Assembly (NCBI RefSeq): GCF_010183535.1
Contig: NC_071330.1
Span: 2,399,717-2,463,716 of the forward strand
Direction of reading: 5' to 3'
Source of the DNA: Caenorhabditis remanei
Taxonomy: Eukaryota > Nematoda > Chromadorea > Rhabditida > Rhabditidae
Length of the DNA stretch: 64,000 bases
This document shows positions 1 through 11,928 of this stretch, in pieces (position 1 is the first letter of the stretch; each line of letters begins with the position of its first letter). Below the pieces are notes generated by a model that was not told where the DNA came from, searched no databases, and worked only from the letters and a program-made list of their open reading frames with translations. The position numbers were made by a program, and so were the translations under genes.

Positions 1-844
1 TATTATTTTTTTTAGCTGTAAAAGTGGGCGTGGCCTATAAGTGGGCGGAGTCGTTATCGATTTTTTTCAGCTCAGACTCCGCCCATTTTCAGAATTTATG
101 TTTTTCGAAATCACAAAACGTATTTTTTTGTTGTGAAAGTGGGCGTGGCCTATAAGTGGGCGGAGCCAAAACATACTTTTTCTAAAATCATGGGCTATCA
201 GGCTCCGCCCATTTTCAGGATTCACATGTTTTGAAATCGTTTAATTTCTCAAATTTTTAAAAGTTGTGAAAGTGGGCGTGGTCTATAAATGGCCGGAGTC
301 ATAATCGAATATGTCTCAGATTCTGGACTATTAGGCTCCGCCCACTTATAGGTCACGCCCAAATTACTGTAGAGAGGCTCTAGAATGTAGGCGGAGTCAA
401 ATGTCTACTTTAAAAACTAATTTCATGAACTAGACCCGCCTACTTTCTGGCCACGCCCCTTTTTCACAATATCAATAAAAAATGTTTGGGCTTTTGAAAC
501 AGCAAAAAACTGATTCAAAAAGTAGGCGTGGCCTATAAGTGGGCGGAGTCATAATTGACTTTTCCTCAGATCAAAGGCTATCAGGCTCCGCCCACTTTCA
601 GGTCACGCCCAAATTACTGTAGAGTGGATTTAGAATGTGGGCGGAGTCAAGTTTTCATGCCTACTTTCAGACCACGCGCCTTTTTTCATAATATCAATGA
701 AAATTTGTTTGGGTTTTTGAAACAGCAAAAATGAATTATTCGAAAGAGGGCGTGGTCTAAAGATGGGCGGAGTCCTGGTGCCACACCCCTTTTCTGAAAC
801 TATTTTCGGTGATTTTTTTCTCTGAAATCCTCTCTTTTTTGCAG
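1..844 (+). repeat. fli-1 intron filled with GTGGGCGGAGYC / CCACGCCC words
   Basis: No coding sequence is visible. The stretch is a chain of imperfect copies of a roughly 200-base unit containing GTGGGCGTGGCCTATAAG, GTGGGCGGAGTC, and the reverse-complement words GGCTCCGCCCA and CCACGCCC. The next base after this block is a splice acceptor (TTTTTTGCAG) for a fli-1 exon, so it is most likely intron. The same words recur at about 3140-3650, 9880-10075, 46550-46580, 55160-55310 and in two coding exons. Confidence 0.8.
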
Positions 845-3291
845 ATCAAATCAACTGTGCAGTGCATTCTGTCACATGCTTCGAATTCCATTCAAAGAAA
901 TCGACGAGAGCGGTCATCGGGGCGTTGTCTACGTGTGGTTCGGAAAGGATTCGGACCCCCGAGAGCACGAATTCGCTCGCCAAGTCGCATCGGATCTCGT
1001 CGTTCGAGACGATGACGATGATTTCCGAATCGTCGATGTGCGGGAAGGAGAGGAGAATGAAGAGTTCTGGCGAGTACTTGGAGGAAAAAAGAAATACGAG
1101 ACAGACTCGTCATTCGTCAAACACACCCGCCTGTTCAGGTGTACCAATGAGAAGGGATACTTTGCGGTGTCGGAGAAAACTGTCGATTTTTGTCAGGTAA
1201 ATGGTGGAGAATCGTCATTTTTTACTGAAAAATGCGGATTTTTTCAACAAAAAAAGCCTAGAACGCGTCAACGGCGCGCCAGGTGGCGTCAAAAATGGTA
1301 AAAATCCAGCGAAATGTGGAGTTTTTGTCTGAAAATTGAACAGTTTTCATAGAAATCTTGTTTAAAACGCGCTTTAGGCGCGCCAGACATGGTATTATTA
1401 GCGGTAAAATTGGGTTTTTTCATCAAAATTCCGTTCAAAACGCGTCAAAAGTGCGCCAGATAACTGGAAATCTTTTTTCCAATAAAAAAAACCGTCCGAA
1501 AATACGCGTCGAAGGAACGACACGGAGTTCTCTATTGTTTTCCCATCAAAACCCATCCGAAAAACGCGTCAAAGGTACGCCAGACAAGCAAAAACATAAA
1601 TATGGACATTTGGAATTATGGAGACACAGACGGAACCAAGAAAACGCGCAGCCGAGTGGTAATTTGACAAAATCTAAAAAAAAAAAGGCGCCTCAGGCAC
1701 GCCAGACATATCAAAATTCTGTTCGAAACGCGTCAAAGGCGCGCCAGATAACTGGAAATCTTGTTTTTTGTCCGAAAAACGCGTCAAAGGCACGCCAGAG
1801 AGATTGAAAAATTGTCGTTTTCTGTAGACATCTGGACATACAAAACAGACATACAGAAAAACGGGCATGGGGACCGACATCTGGACGAACAGACACACAG
1901 ACAGATGCTTGATCGCCAAAATTTGAGTTTTAGGACATTTGGACAGACAGACACACAGACAGACAAGCAAAAAAGCCTAAAATTATCTAAAATGGCGATT
2001 GTTTTCATTTTTTGTCTCTATGGACATCTGTACACACCGATTGACATTCAGAGACTCGTTTTTTCCGTCAAATTCCGTCCGAATAACGCGTCAAAGGCAC
2101 GCCAGGGCGATGAAAATTGCCCCTTTTCTGAAGACATCTGGACACACAGACAGATCTACAAGCAGACAAAAAAGCCTAAAATTCTCTAATTTTCTCATTT
2201 TTTTCTGCAGGATGACCTCGACGACGACGACATCATGATTCTCGACAACGGAGACGCCGTGTTCCTATGGATCGGAGCCCGTTCTTCGGATATCGAGGCA
2301 AAATTGTCGTATCAGGCGGCTCAAGTGTATCACGCCTCGTTGAGAATGAAGGCGAACGAGAAGCCGCGAAAGTTCATGTTAGCAGTTAGAGGACACGAGA
2401 GTTGTCGATTCAGAAAGTGCTTCCATGCGTGGTCGAAGATGAAGGTATTGTGGAATGGGGGACTAGGAATACAAATGTGGAGAAAGTTTGTCCCAATTTT
2501 AGGCCGAAGTTAAGAAATTTCACGCCGAATTCAATCCATTTTAGACCGAATTTAAGCTATTTTAGAGGCATTTAAGGCCAAATTTCAGTCATTTTAGGCC
2601 AAATTTCAGCCATTTTTAAGCCGAATTTACGCCGTTTTAGGCCGAATTTAAGTTTATTCAAACCGAATTTAAGTTATTTTTAGCCGAATTTAAGGCATTT
2701 TATTATTATCGAAATAAAAAAGTTCCGACATTTTTTCCTCGTCGGTGTTTGCGGACTCAAGCCAAAATTATCAAATATATCAAAGGCCAATTTTGTGTCA
2801 TTTTAAGCCGAATTTGAGTCATTTCAGACAGAATTTTTAAGCCTTTGATCATTTTTTAGTGGCTATGATTGAAAACAAGAAAAAATTAGGCCATACCGAG
2901 TTCCGATGGCCTAGAAATCTGAAAACTAGGCCACGAGTAGCTTATTATTGAGATAACTCTATGGTGACCCAGAATTCCAGCAGTTGGAAAGTTAGGCCAC
3001 GACTCCTCTATGCTTTGGAAAAATTAGAGTTTTCTAGGCCATTTTTTGATGGCCGAACTTTTGAGTTTACTAGGCCACTGTGAAATTTGGTGAGAAATTT
3101 CAGACTTTTGACAATTTTAGTGAATTTTAGCTGAAAATATATAGGTGTGGGCTGAAAGTGGGCGGAGCATCAGATGTTTCAACCAGAATTTGTTAAAGTG
3201 GGCGGTTTCCAAATTTCAACATAAAAACGAGTGTACCCAAAAAAGGGGCGGAGCCTAATTCTTGAATTTTTTGCAGGAACCAATGGGATAA
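845..3291 (+). CDS. fli-1: Flightless-I homologue, C-terminal gelsolin repeats (5' end off window)
   Basis: Flightless I is an actin-binding protein made of N-terminal leucine-rich repeats followed by gelsolin repeats; it remodels actin and acts as a co-regulator. Only the last part is here. Exons are 845-1196, 2211-2444 and 3277-3291, all joining in phase; the final exon codes for EPMG and a TAA stop. The first exon reads SNQLCSAFCHMLRIPFKEID and continues through GVVYVWFGKDSD, a gelsolin core strand. The second reads DDLDDDDIMILDNGDAVFLW and then IGARSSDIEAKLSYQAAQVY, the typical start of the last gelsolin repeat, and ends HAWSKMK. The LRR part and the earlier gelsolin repeats must lie to the left. 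The introns are about 1 kb and repeat-filled, long for a worm. Identification rests on family resemblance to the FLI-1 C-terminus. Confidence 0.85.
1197..2210 (+). repeat. fli-1 intron minisatellite of CGCGTCAAAGGCGCGCCAG units
   Basis: This intron holds about ten copies of a word close to AACGCGTCAAAGGCGCGCCAG, each followed by AT-rich spacer, at about 1264, 1366, 1440, 1504, 1564, 1685, 1728, 1778 and 2087. Between them are tracts of the type GACATCTGGACA and CAGACAGACACACAG. Apparent reading frames here (for example 1358-1807 and 1761-2189) are translations of the repeat. The same pair of words fills introns near 6610-7390, 8150-8400, 8940-9600, 53080-54420 and 56790-57000. Confidence 0.85.
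2445..3276 (+). repeat. Last fli-1 intron with GCCGAATTTAAG array and GGCCTA words
   Basis: Positions 2500-2840 contain a loose tandem array of TTTTAGGCCGAATTTAAGC-like units about 23-30 bases long. Positions 2890-3080 hold words of the type TAGGCCACGA / GGCCTAGAAA, and 3140-3260 holds GTGGGCGGAGC words. No exon is seen between the donor at 2445 and the acceptor TTTTTTGCAG at 3276. Confidence 0.75.
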
Positions 3292-4657
3292 TTCACACCA
3301 TCAACGTCTTCTTCTTCTTCGTTTTTCTCTACAGAATCTCTATTTTTCCCAGTTTTCTAGTCTTTTTCTCACTTTTTTTTCTCTTTATATATATAATTTT
3401 TTGTCTGAAATTCATGAAAAAAAAATTCTAGCAAAATTACAAATATCGGAATGCATGTACCCAGATTTATTGCATTTTTATAATAATTTCTCATATTTAT
3501 TTCTTTTTTCCCCCACTCTCTTTTTACTAATTTATTGTTTCATTAGGCCACGCCCACTTCTAGGCCACGCCCCCTGCTTCACTACTATATCACTTCAAAA
3601 CACTTTGCTCATTTTCATTGGCTCCGCCCCCTTTTTTCTATACGCAAAACGAAAACAATGCATTTCCATGAATTTCAAAGCCATTTTTACTGTTTTTTTT
3701 TAAAATTTAAATTTTTGTTTTCTGTGAAATATAATTTCTTTATCCAACCCCCCTAGGCATCCGTTTTTTTTCTGAAATTTTTATAATCATTTTGTGTGTG
3801 AAACTCGCTTCTTTCTCTCTCAATCATTCTCTCTCTTCGAGTTTTTCATCTTTTTTTTCACTTGTTGAATATTTTATTTTTTATTGAAATTATCGATTTT
3901 CTTGTGTACCACCCATCACCCATGGCCTTATCCCTCTTCTGAAAATTCTTGGTTTCTCTCACGCATATTACTGTATAGAAAAAATGACTGGTGCTCTTTC
4001 TCTTTCTTTTTAAATGAATGAATTGGTCCTTTTTGAGGTTTTATGAGCGGAATTGCATGAATTTTACAAATTTTTAGAGAAATTTATGAGATGAAATGGA
4101 TGGAGTCTCTTTTATATCAGAAAAATTGAGATTATAGCGCAAAACAGGGTATAATTGAGCGAAAATTCATCGGAAAATATACAAATTACAGTAACTTTAA
4201 CAATTTAAAGGATTATGCCGTTAAAACTTTTTTGGGTCTCGACACGATTTTAGCTTTTGTAGTTATTTGAGTTTTATTTCATCATTATTATAAAACATTA
4301 TTATTTTATTAAATTTCTTTTAATGTAAGATAATTTTTCCAATTTATTTGCTGCAAAGCCAGCTTTTATTTGTTTGAAAAACTGCGTAAAACCAAAAAAT
4401 AACCTAAAAACTACAGTAACCCCAACATTTTAAAGGAGCAGGCTTTCAAAAATTTGTAGAGTCTCACCACGATTACAATTTATGTTTTTTCGAATTGTTT
4501 TGCAAAACAATGTTTTCTTCACTAATTTTTATTGTTTTCAACCGTTTTTCTGAACATTTTCGAGCTTTTCATGTGAAAAATAGATTTTTCTTTAAGTTTT
4601 TTGTATTAAAAAGTAATTTTTTTTACTAAAACTAGTTTTTCAGTGATTTTACCGAAA
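3292..4657 (+). other. fli-1 3' region and intergenic spacer
   Basis: AT-rich sequence with pyrimidine tracts and no plausible exon. A few GGCCACGCCC / GGCTCCGCCC words lie at 3545-3640. CTCGACACGATTTTAGC at about 4238, with a looser relative at 4465, is a dispersed worm intergenic motif also seen at about 32720. The end holds an acceptor TTTTTCAG at about 4643, upstream of the next gene, that could be a trans-splice site. Confidence 0.6.
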
Positions 4658-7600
4658 ATGTCGACTCGTCAGCGAGAAATCGTCGATTTTGATGGATTGA
4701 GGACTTATTTCTTTCCGAATTTGGCATTGTACGCTGTGAATAATGATGAACTTTTGACAATGAGACCGGAAAAAGTGAGTTTTCCGTTTAAAAAATTAAT
4801 TTTTTTTTTGGAAATGAAAATTTAATTTTTCAGGCGAATCCAGTGGCTTCGTACATTTTCGGAGGATCTGAAAGACGTCCGACGGAGGAGGAAATCATGG
4901 GGATGTTGGTTCCGGATAATTGTAATCCGGAGACCATTTTGACGGGAATGGACGCGTGTTTGGTGATGGGAGGCAGATATGTCAGTGTAAACTGTGCTAG
5001 GAGTGGAAAAATACCGAAAAATTCTTGAAAATCCAGATAAAATCTCTGAAAAATTCAAAAAAAACCGGCGGAAGACGAAAATTTGAAAAAAAAATCATAT
5101 TTTCATCCAAGTTTTTGCAAAAACTCATTCTTTTTTCCATGCAAATCGATGAAAATGTTAAGGAAATTGGATGTTAAGCGTTGATTTCGAGAAGGAAACC
5201 ACGAATTTTTAAATAGAATTTGCAAAAAAAAAGTATTTTTCCAAAGTTTTACAAGTTTTATTCAAAAATTTATGCTCATAAGCAATTTTTCAAAGATTTC
5301 TTGTAATTTTTGTACGTATAAAGACCAGATAAATTGTATAAATAGTAAAAAATCAATGTGAACAAGAGAAAAAACGACGAAAAACAAGAAATTTGGAAAA
5401 AAAAAATCATTTTTTCATTCAAATTTTTGCAAAAACTCACTCTTTTTTCATACAAATCGTTGAAAATTCGTAAATTGGACGCTATCCGTTGAATTTGAGG
5501 AGAAAACTTTGAATTTTTATAAGTTTTGCTAAAAAAATAGTATTTTTTCCAAAATTTAGGGTCAAAAGCATTTTTTCGAAGTTTATGACCTAAATACTTG
5601 CAATTTTAATGAAAATTAGAGATTTTCGCAGAAACTCACTCTTTTTTTCATAAAAATCGTTGCATTTTTTAAAAATTGGTCGTTATCCGGTGATTTCGAG
5701 GAGAAAACCTCTAATTTTCAATAAAATTTGCTTAAAATAGTAATTTTTCAACTTTTTCCGAATAGGTTTTCAAAAATTTGGGCTCAAAAGCATTTTTCTC
5801 GAAGTTCATAACCTAATACTCTTAATTTTAATAAAAGTATACAATTTTTGTGATTTTTCAAGTATTTTGGTTGAAAAAGCCAATTTCAGCTCAATTTTCC
5901 TTCTAAATGTCTCTATTTTTCCGGTAGAATTGAAATTTGAAATTTGAAAAAGCTCATCTTTTCATTCAAATTTTTGCAAAAACTCACTTTTTTTCATAAA
6001 AATCGTTGAACACTTTATTTTGAATTATACGTTTTTCGTTGGTTTTGAGGAGAAATTCTCGAATTTTTAAATTGAAAATTTTCAAAATTTTCCGAATTTT
6101 GTCAGAAGTTTCAAATTTGGAAGATTTCTGTGATTTTCGTACATTTTGGTAGAAAAAACCAATTTCAGTTCAATTTTCCCCCTACAAACTCAATTTTCTT
6201 CCTAAAACCCCCTATTTTTCCAGTTGGCTCAATACAAAAAGCTCGCCGAGCGCCTCTCCACGCTCAAACACTCCCACGACCTCTACGATGTCATCAACAC
6301 TGAAAATCACTCGAAATTGACACTGATCGGCCGAAAATCTCGTCTCCAAAAGGGAATTTCGCCGCGAATTCTCTCGATTATCGTGAGAATGATGACAGCT
6401 GAAATTGAGTTATTCGAAGAGATCTGCGAGTTGTGTTCCGATTCGAAATTGAATTTGGATTTCGACGCGTTCGTTTTGATGAAATTGATGGAATTGGGGG
6501 ATGAGGAGAACGAGGAGGAAATGGATATTATCAAGGATAATGTCATCAATGAGTTGATGGACACTAAACCAGTGTTGGCTGAGTTATTGTCAGTTTTGAG
6601 GACATTTGGATACACAGATAGACAGACAGACATAGGAGTTTTCAGAAATCACATAGACAGACTTTTAGCGCATATTTACAACGACTGGCGCGTCTTGAGC
6701 GCGTTTTTTTAATTGGAAGAATTCGAAATCTGGCGCGTCTTTAACTTGTTTACTTGGAACATTCGGAATCTATTCACAATCTTAGTCACGCACTTTAGAC
6801 GCGTTTCCAGTTTATGAAAACTCAAAAAGCCGAAGATTTCAAAAAATGTAATGAATTCTAATAATTTTCTGCAGCTGAAAAAAACTATTAAAAACGCACA
6901 GAAATACTCCCCTTAATCGGAAAAATGGCTACATTTCTCAGTGTTTTGTCATTTTTTCTCAACTTTTGGCAGTTTTTCCAAATTCAGACATCCGGACACC
7001 CGGAGACCACGACCTCAAATTCAAATCCTACATTTTTTCAACTGGGGGCGCCTTTGGCGCGTTTTCTCGTTAGTTAGTACAGTAGTAAAAAGTTATGAGG
7101 CTGTCGCGCCTGCGGCGCGTTCCGCCGATGATTGGAGCTGAGGACATTCGGAGAGGCAGGACAAAAAATGAATTATGAATAAAATGACCGGCTGGGGTGC
7201 CTTGAGCGCGTCTAGAGAGACAGACAAACAGAAGTTCATTGTAATTTTCAACGAGACTGGAGTGCCTTCGGCGCTTTTTTTATATATTCCACAAGTTATC
7301 AACATCACTAAGTCTCCTTTTTGCTTAAATCTGGCGCGCATTTTCAGAAGTATTTTAGGCTGGGGCGCCGCAGGCGCTTTTTCTGGCTGAAAATCACACT
7401 TTGTAGCAGCAAAAACACTAGAAGTAGCCATTTTTAACGTAGAATAAGCCAGCAACAGAAAAATTAAAATTTTCCAGGAGAAACGGGCCTGCCGATGAGT
7501 TCACCCGTCTCCTCTCCCTACCAATCGACTCGGAATCCGCCGGAAAGCTTGTAGATCAAATTGTGAAGACAGGAATCTGGAATTGGGACGATGAATGCAA

Positions 7601-10045
7601 TCCGCCGGTTCCAAAATCCAATTATCAGCTCATTTTTCTGTTGATTCGTTGTCTGACGACTGGAGATCTCCACGTGGCGAAACGAATTCTGGAGATGATT
7701 CCAGTGGAAGTGAAGAAGCAGATTTTTCCGGGACTTCAGAGAATTCTGGTCGAGAAGACGTTGGAATTCGCGTCGGGAATGATTCAGATGTTTTTGAGTG
7801 GTAAGTAAGGGGAATACTTGATGGCCTAGAAAACCTAAACTCGGCCATCAAATTTTCTTGATGGTCAAAATGGTGGCCGAGTTTTTTTCTTTTGAAATTC
7901 TAGGCCACGTGAAGGAAATCAAAAATTGGTGGCCTAGAAATCCAAAATCAGGAAAACTCGGTCATCAACGCTATTTTTCAGAAAATACCGTATCTGAAGA
8001 CTGGAAAATGTCTGAATCTCTCCTGGATTCGATGAATTGTGTGTGGTCTCGAATCGCCGTCACTCAAATTCTGGATGCTTTCAGAAATTCCATTTCGAGT
8101 CCCCAAATATTCGATAAATTCGTTCCATTGGTAGGTGGAAAATGAATCTGGCGCGTCGTCGGCGCTTTTTTGGAGTTGAAATATGCAGATTCAGAGAAAA
8201 TTTCTGAGTCTGGCGCACCTTTTTGTCAATCTGGCGCGCCTGCGACGCGTTTTAGTTGCCCAAGTGAATGATTTTTTTGAAACAAAAAAAACACTTTTTC
8301 TTTTTTGGCTCAAAATCAGACATCTGGACATCCGGACATGTAAATACACAGACAAACATCAAAATTATCATCAGCTGGCGCACCTTTGCCGCGTTTGCTC
8401 TTCGTTTCGAAAAATTTCTAAGTGTAATCTTTCAGAATCCGGAAAGCTCCATATACCATCAAGATCTCGTCGAATTGGTTCAAAATTCTCTTCGTTTCGC
8501 CACGTGGATTGCCAAAAACTACAGTAATCTGGATGATTCGAAATCGATAGAACAGGATCTTCATTTCTTGAAAAAATCAGAAATTTCGAGATATTTGGAG
8601 ACTGTGAAGAAGGCATTGGGACACGGAGACGTCGAGAAGAGGGATTCTGAATCTGTGGAGACGATGGATTCTGGAATTCAGGCGACGTCGTCGTTAAGCA
8701 GTGAAGATTCAGTAGAGCGTGGCCAGCAACCCGCCATCTCCAGAATACAGACGCTGTGGAGTTCGAATTCGATCAAAATCAAGCCGGAGTCACTGTCATG
8801 GCCGGATCCATCGGAAAAGAATAATGAGAGAGAGGAGAATTGGTTGGAGAAGAATCTGGAGAAGGCGTTGTCTCCGACGTTCTTTTCAGAAGAGAAAAGA
8901 GAAGATTTATTCGTTTCGAAGTCACTCAGAATTCAGGTGAGACATCTGGATGAACAGATATACAGACAGACAAATAGACATTCGGAGAGACAGATGGACG
9001 AAAGATTTTTAGAAATTTGGTAGTCTGGCGTACCTTAGACGCGTGCCAACCGTGACTTATGAAAAAAATAGTTTGGGGTGCCTTCGGTGCGTTTTGATTG
9101 ATATAGAACACCCCGTAAAGTCACTCAGAATTCAGGTGAGACATCTGGATGAACAGATATACGGACAGACAGATTGACAAGAAAAATTTCGAATTCGGGT
9201 AGTCTGGCGTACCTTAGACGCGCGCAAACTGTGACAAATGGAACAAAAAAAATCGACTGGGGTGCCTTCGGCGCGTTTTGATTGGTAGAGAAGACATCTG
9301 GATGAGTGGATCGACAGACAGATATAGCAGAGTTCAGAAATTTGGAAATCCGGACTCACAGACACATAGACAGACTTTCAGCGAGTATTTACACCTACTG
9401 GCGCGCCTTACGCGCGTTTTCTTGTAAATTGGAGAAATTCAAAATCTGGTGCACTTTTAGCGCGGTTACTTGAAATTTTTGAAAGCGATACACAATCTTC
9501 CCAATTGTTACGAAATTCGTAACTTACGAATTCTGGTTGTCTGGCGCGACTTAGACGCGTTTTCAGTTTTATGATAATGAATTCTAATATTTTCTCCACA
9601 GAACTGAAAAAAAACTGATATCCGGCCACAAAAACGCAAAGAAATGCTCCCATGAATCGGAAAAATGTCTGAATTTTTCAATTTTGAGGCAATGTTTGGA
9701 AATTCAGACATCTGGACAACCGGACACACTGACGTCAATTTCAAATCCCACATTTTCAGACCTCAAATCTCCAGAATATTCTAAATATTCCGACGAAAAC
9801 CGAGCCAGATTTCACTGTCCAGGTCTTGGAAGACGATAACGACAACTCTGACATGAAACTCATCAAAATCACAGTAAGCCTACGCCCCGCCCCTTTTTAA
9901 GACACGCCCATTTTCTATTTACAGAGAAATCACTACTCGAGATCCAATAGACAAGTGTCCGCCCAGTCGTCTTCTTCACAGGTAATAAGGTGGGCGGAGC
10001 CTAATAATTTTTGTAAATTTTCAGTCAATGAATTGGCGTCAATAA
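4658..10045 (+). CDS. Uncharacterised 597-aa protein
   Basis: I do not recognise this protein. Exons: 4658-4774, 4834-4980 (or 4986), 6224-6588, 7478-7800, 7982-8130, 8436-8936, 9760-9873, 9925-9981, 10025-10045. Every junction keeps frame, giving 597 aa. It starts MSTRQREIVDFDGLRTYFFP and ends SSSSQSMNWRQ. The first 400 residues look largely alpha-helical, with LAQYKKLAERLSTLKHSHDL in the second third and an acidic stretch (LGDEENEEEMDII) near residue 190. The last third is charged and low in complexity, with many Ser and Glu. No signal peptide or membrane segment is evident. The start is supported by a TTTTTCAG acceptor 15 bases upstream, a candidate trans-splice or 5' UTR acceptor. It lies in the same orientation as fli-1, about 1.4 kb downstream, too far to call an operon. 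A HEAT-like or cytoskeletal scaffold role would be guesswork. Confidence 0.8.
4987..6223 (+). repeat. Intron with four degenerate tandem units of about 220-325 bp
   Basis: The intron is built from imperfect repeats anchored by CAAATTTTTGCAAAAACTCA followed by TTCATAAAAATCGTTGAA and then a GGTTTTGAGGAGAAA-like stretch. Anchors occur at about 5105, 5415, 5625 and 5960. They look like a decayed tandem duplication inside the intron rather than an inserted transposon, since no inverted ends or target duplications are seen. Confidence 0.65.
6589..7477 (+). repeat. Intron with CTGGCGCGCC...GCG words
   Basis: Several units of the type CTGGCGCGTCTTTGACGCGTTT, varied as CTGGGGCGCCGCAGGCGC, lie at about 6684, 6730, 7043, 7105, 7190, 7257, 7330 and 7362, with CAGACATCCGGACACC between. 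This is the reverse complement of the fli-1 intron word although both genes are on the + strand, so the word is not tied to the sense strand. Confidence 0.75.
8937..9759 (+). repeat. Intron with a two-copy higher-order repeat of GTCTGGCG words
   Basis: Positions 8925-9110 and 9115-9285 are near-duplicates. Each starts AAGTCACTCAGAATTCAGGTGAGACATCTGGATG, passes through GACAGACA and GTCTGGCGTACCTTAGACGCG, and ends with GGGTGCCTTCGGCGCGTTTTGATTG. The first 12 bases of the unit are the end of the preceding exon with its splice donor, so the tandem duplication copied an exon end and a second GTGAGA donor to about 9135. The true donor is taken as the first copy (after 8936). Confidence 0.7.
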
Positions 10046-10842
10046 ATCAAATCGAGAAGTGGGCGGAGTCTCCTGATAAATTGCTATTTTGAATTGTTCT
10101 GTTGTTGAAATTGTTTAATTTTATGTTTAAGATCCGCCACAATTTGTTTTCTGTATAATTTATTCGCTTGTCCCCGCATCCCGCCGATTATTGGACAGTG
10201 GCCATGTTATAAACCGTGCCAAGTTTTATGGTTCTTACTTGATATTCGACACCGAAGCCGAGCGCGATTGGTGTTAAAGAAAACAGCATTTTGCAGTTAA
10301 AATTCACTTTTAATTGCGTGGCTAGCTGGAAAAACATAACTATTTTCAAAAATTTTAAAATATATAAAACCATAAGATTTTTACTCATCCGAATTCGGCG
10401 GAAAAAATACGAATTTGGAAGAAAAAAGAGTGAAAATGCTGCGAAATTTTATAATTTTGGGTTATAATTTTGGTTTAAAAAAATGCGCGAAAAATTGAGA
10501 AAAAATAGGGGTATGCAAACCTGCCCCATTAGACTTCGGCGCGTACCAAAGATTCGTTCAAAATAAGAATGCGATTGACGACAGTTAAACGTGTTGTGCT
10601 GCTCAGTGAAAAGGGTACATATGGATGCTTTCATTTTGAATGCTCAGGTTTTGCTGATACAGGAAATAATGTTGCTTCGCACTTTTTCTTGATTGAATGA
10701 AGTTTTAAGAAATGCTTTTTTCCCACTTTTTATTAACCAATAAGAAATTTAAAAAGCTGAACAAAAAATCCTGTGGAATATGTTAATAAAGGATAAAAGA
10801 TAAAAAGGATAGAGAGAAAACAAAAAAGAAAAAGAGGAAGAA
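10046..10842. other. Intergenic spacer between two converging genes
   Basis: About 800 bases between the 3' end of the 597-aa gene (+) and the 3' end of the 210-aa gene (-). It contains one GTGGGCGGAGTC word (10061-10072) and otherwise AT-rich DNA. Short reading frames here have no recognisable content and no supporting splice signals. Confidence 0.6.
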
Positions 10843-11707
10843 TTAATGCTCTTCGTTTTCAGCCTCAGGGGTGGCAAGGTTGACGGCCGCCATCTGGTTG
10901 ATTAGCTCGACAGTGTCGAGTGCCCCATTGATGGCAATGAGAAAGTTATTTGCCCGTTGATTAGCTTCCTCCTGAAAATAAAAATAATTAACGTGCAACT
11001 AGTAAGTTCTACCTTTAAAGGATGGTTTTTGTCACAGTTAAAAACTTTTGGTGCAAAATTTTAATTCAAAAAGTGGCCAAAACAAGATTTGCGCTCACTG
11101 CTTACCTCGGGAAGTTGCCCAAGATCTCTGATGACAACACCCAGGCGGTTAGCGACACCAAGAACTCGTTCCTCAGTGCGGCTCCTGTCTTCAATATTGA
11201 ATAGGTTGGAGAATTGTTCGAGAAGAGATAGATTCCCTGCGACCACTCTTTGCTCGTCTGCAGCTGGAATTGCTCGTTCCGGTGCAACTTGAGCTTCATG
11301 TTCCGGTGCAGCTGCAGGAGCCTCTTCAACAGGCTGAGCATTTGGATCGCTATAAGGTAAATCAATCATATTTTCAATGTACAGTTGGCATTTTTACTCA
11401 CCCTCCTAAATAATCAGTTTCTAACTTTTGGCGGGACTTCCGAATCACACCCAAATGATGGTTGAAACTGAAAATTATATGTGCAGTGATTTCGCAGTTG
11501 TTCTTTAACCGACCGCTGACGGATGCCGGATACGCGTCTTCCTCTGAGGCTTTCTTGAGCAGCATTTGGACGAGGCAAATTCAAAAGGCCCGCCATCACA
11601 TCCTCGAATACGGAATTACTCGTAGAAACTGTTGCATCGAAAGATGGATGGGCAAGGACTCGTCTGACAAGCTCTGCATCTTCAACAGGGCTGAAGGGAC
11701 GAGGCAT
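10843..11707 (-). CDS. Uncharacterised 210-aa protein
   Basis: Exons in transcript order: 11707-11514, 11467-11402, 11349-11106 and 10971-10843; phases 2, 2 and 0 agree and give 210 aa ending TPEAENEH. It starts MPRPFSPVEDAELVRRVLAH. The middle is Ala/Glu/Pro-rich (VEEAPAAAPEHEAQVAPERA) and is followed by a helical stretch including SLLEQFSNLFNIEDRSRTEE. The first donor (CAGCG/GTCGGT) is weak and was chosen because it restores frame into FNHHLGVIRKSRQKLETDYL. An alternative start at 11776 adds 23 residues. I do not recognise a domain. About 190 bp upstream of the start a Helitron-like 3' hairpin lies at 11896-11928, so the gene could be host DNA beside, or carried by, such an element. Confidence 0.6.
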
Positions 11708-11895
11708 TTCTGAATATCCGTTTCTAATAATATTCAACAGATCCGTCTGTGTATTTGTTTGTTGCCAGTAATACAAAAGTTGTGAATAACTTTTTTTTAA
11801 ATCGAGATTTCGTAGGACAAAAAGGTTAGATAAGTATCTGCACCAGTTGTAAAGGTTTACAAAAAGAATTTTTTCCGCTGGTCCATAGGGTAGAG

Positions 11896-11928
11896 AGGCG
11901 GCGTTGCCGCCTATCAGTTAAAATCTAA
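11896..11928 (+). mobile_element. Helitron-like 3' end (hairpin plus CTAA)
   Basis: A perfect 7-bp stem AGGCGGC / GCCGCCT with loop GTT (11896-11912) is followed 12 bases later by CTAA. Helitron 3' ends carry a short GC-rich hairpin 10-12 bases before CTRR, and CTAA fits. The 5' partner of this end was not found. Confidence 0.4.

Noticed and set aside
1358..2238. Overlapping frames on both strands with CLSVCVSVC or RQITGN repeats
   Set aside because: They arise from the CGCGTCAAAGG and CAGACAGACA words of a fli-1 intron.
4658..10045. Identification of the 597-aa protein as a Zwilch-like kinetochore protein
   Set aside because: Length is similar and a few helical stretches look alike, but no diagnostic motif was found; naming it would be a guess.
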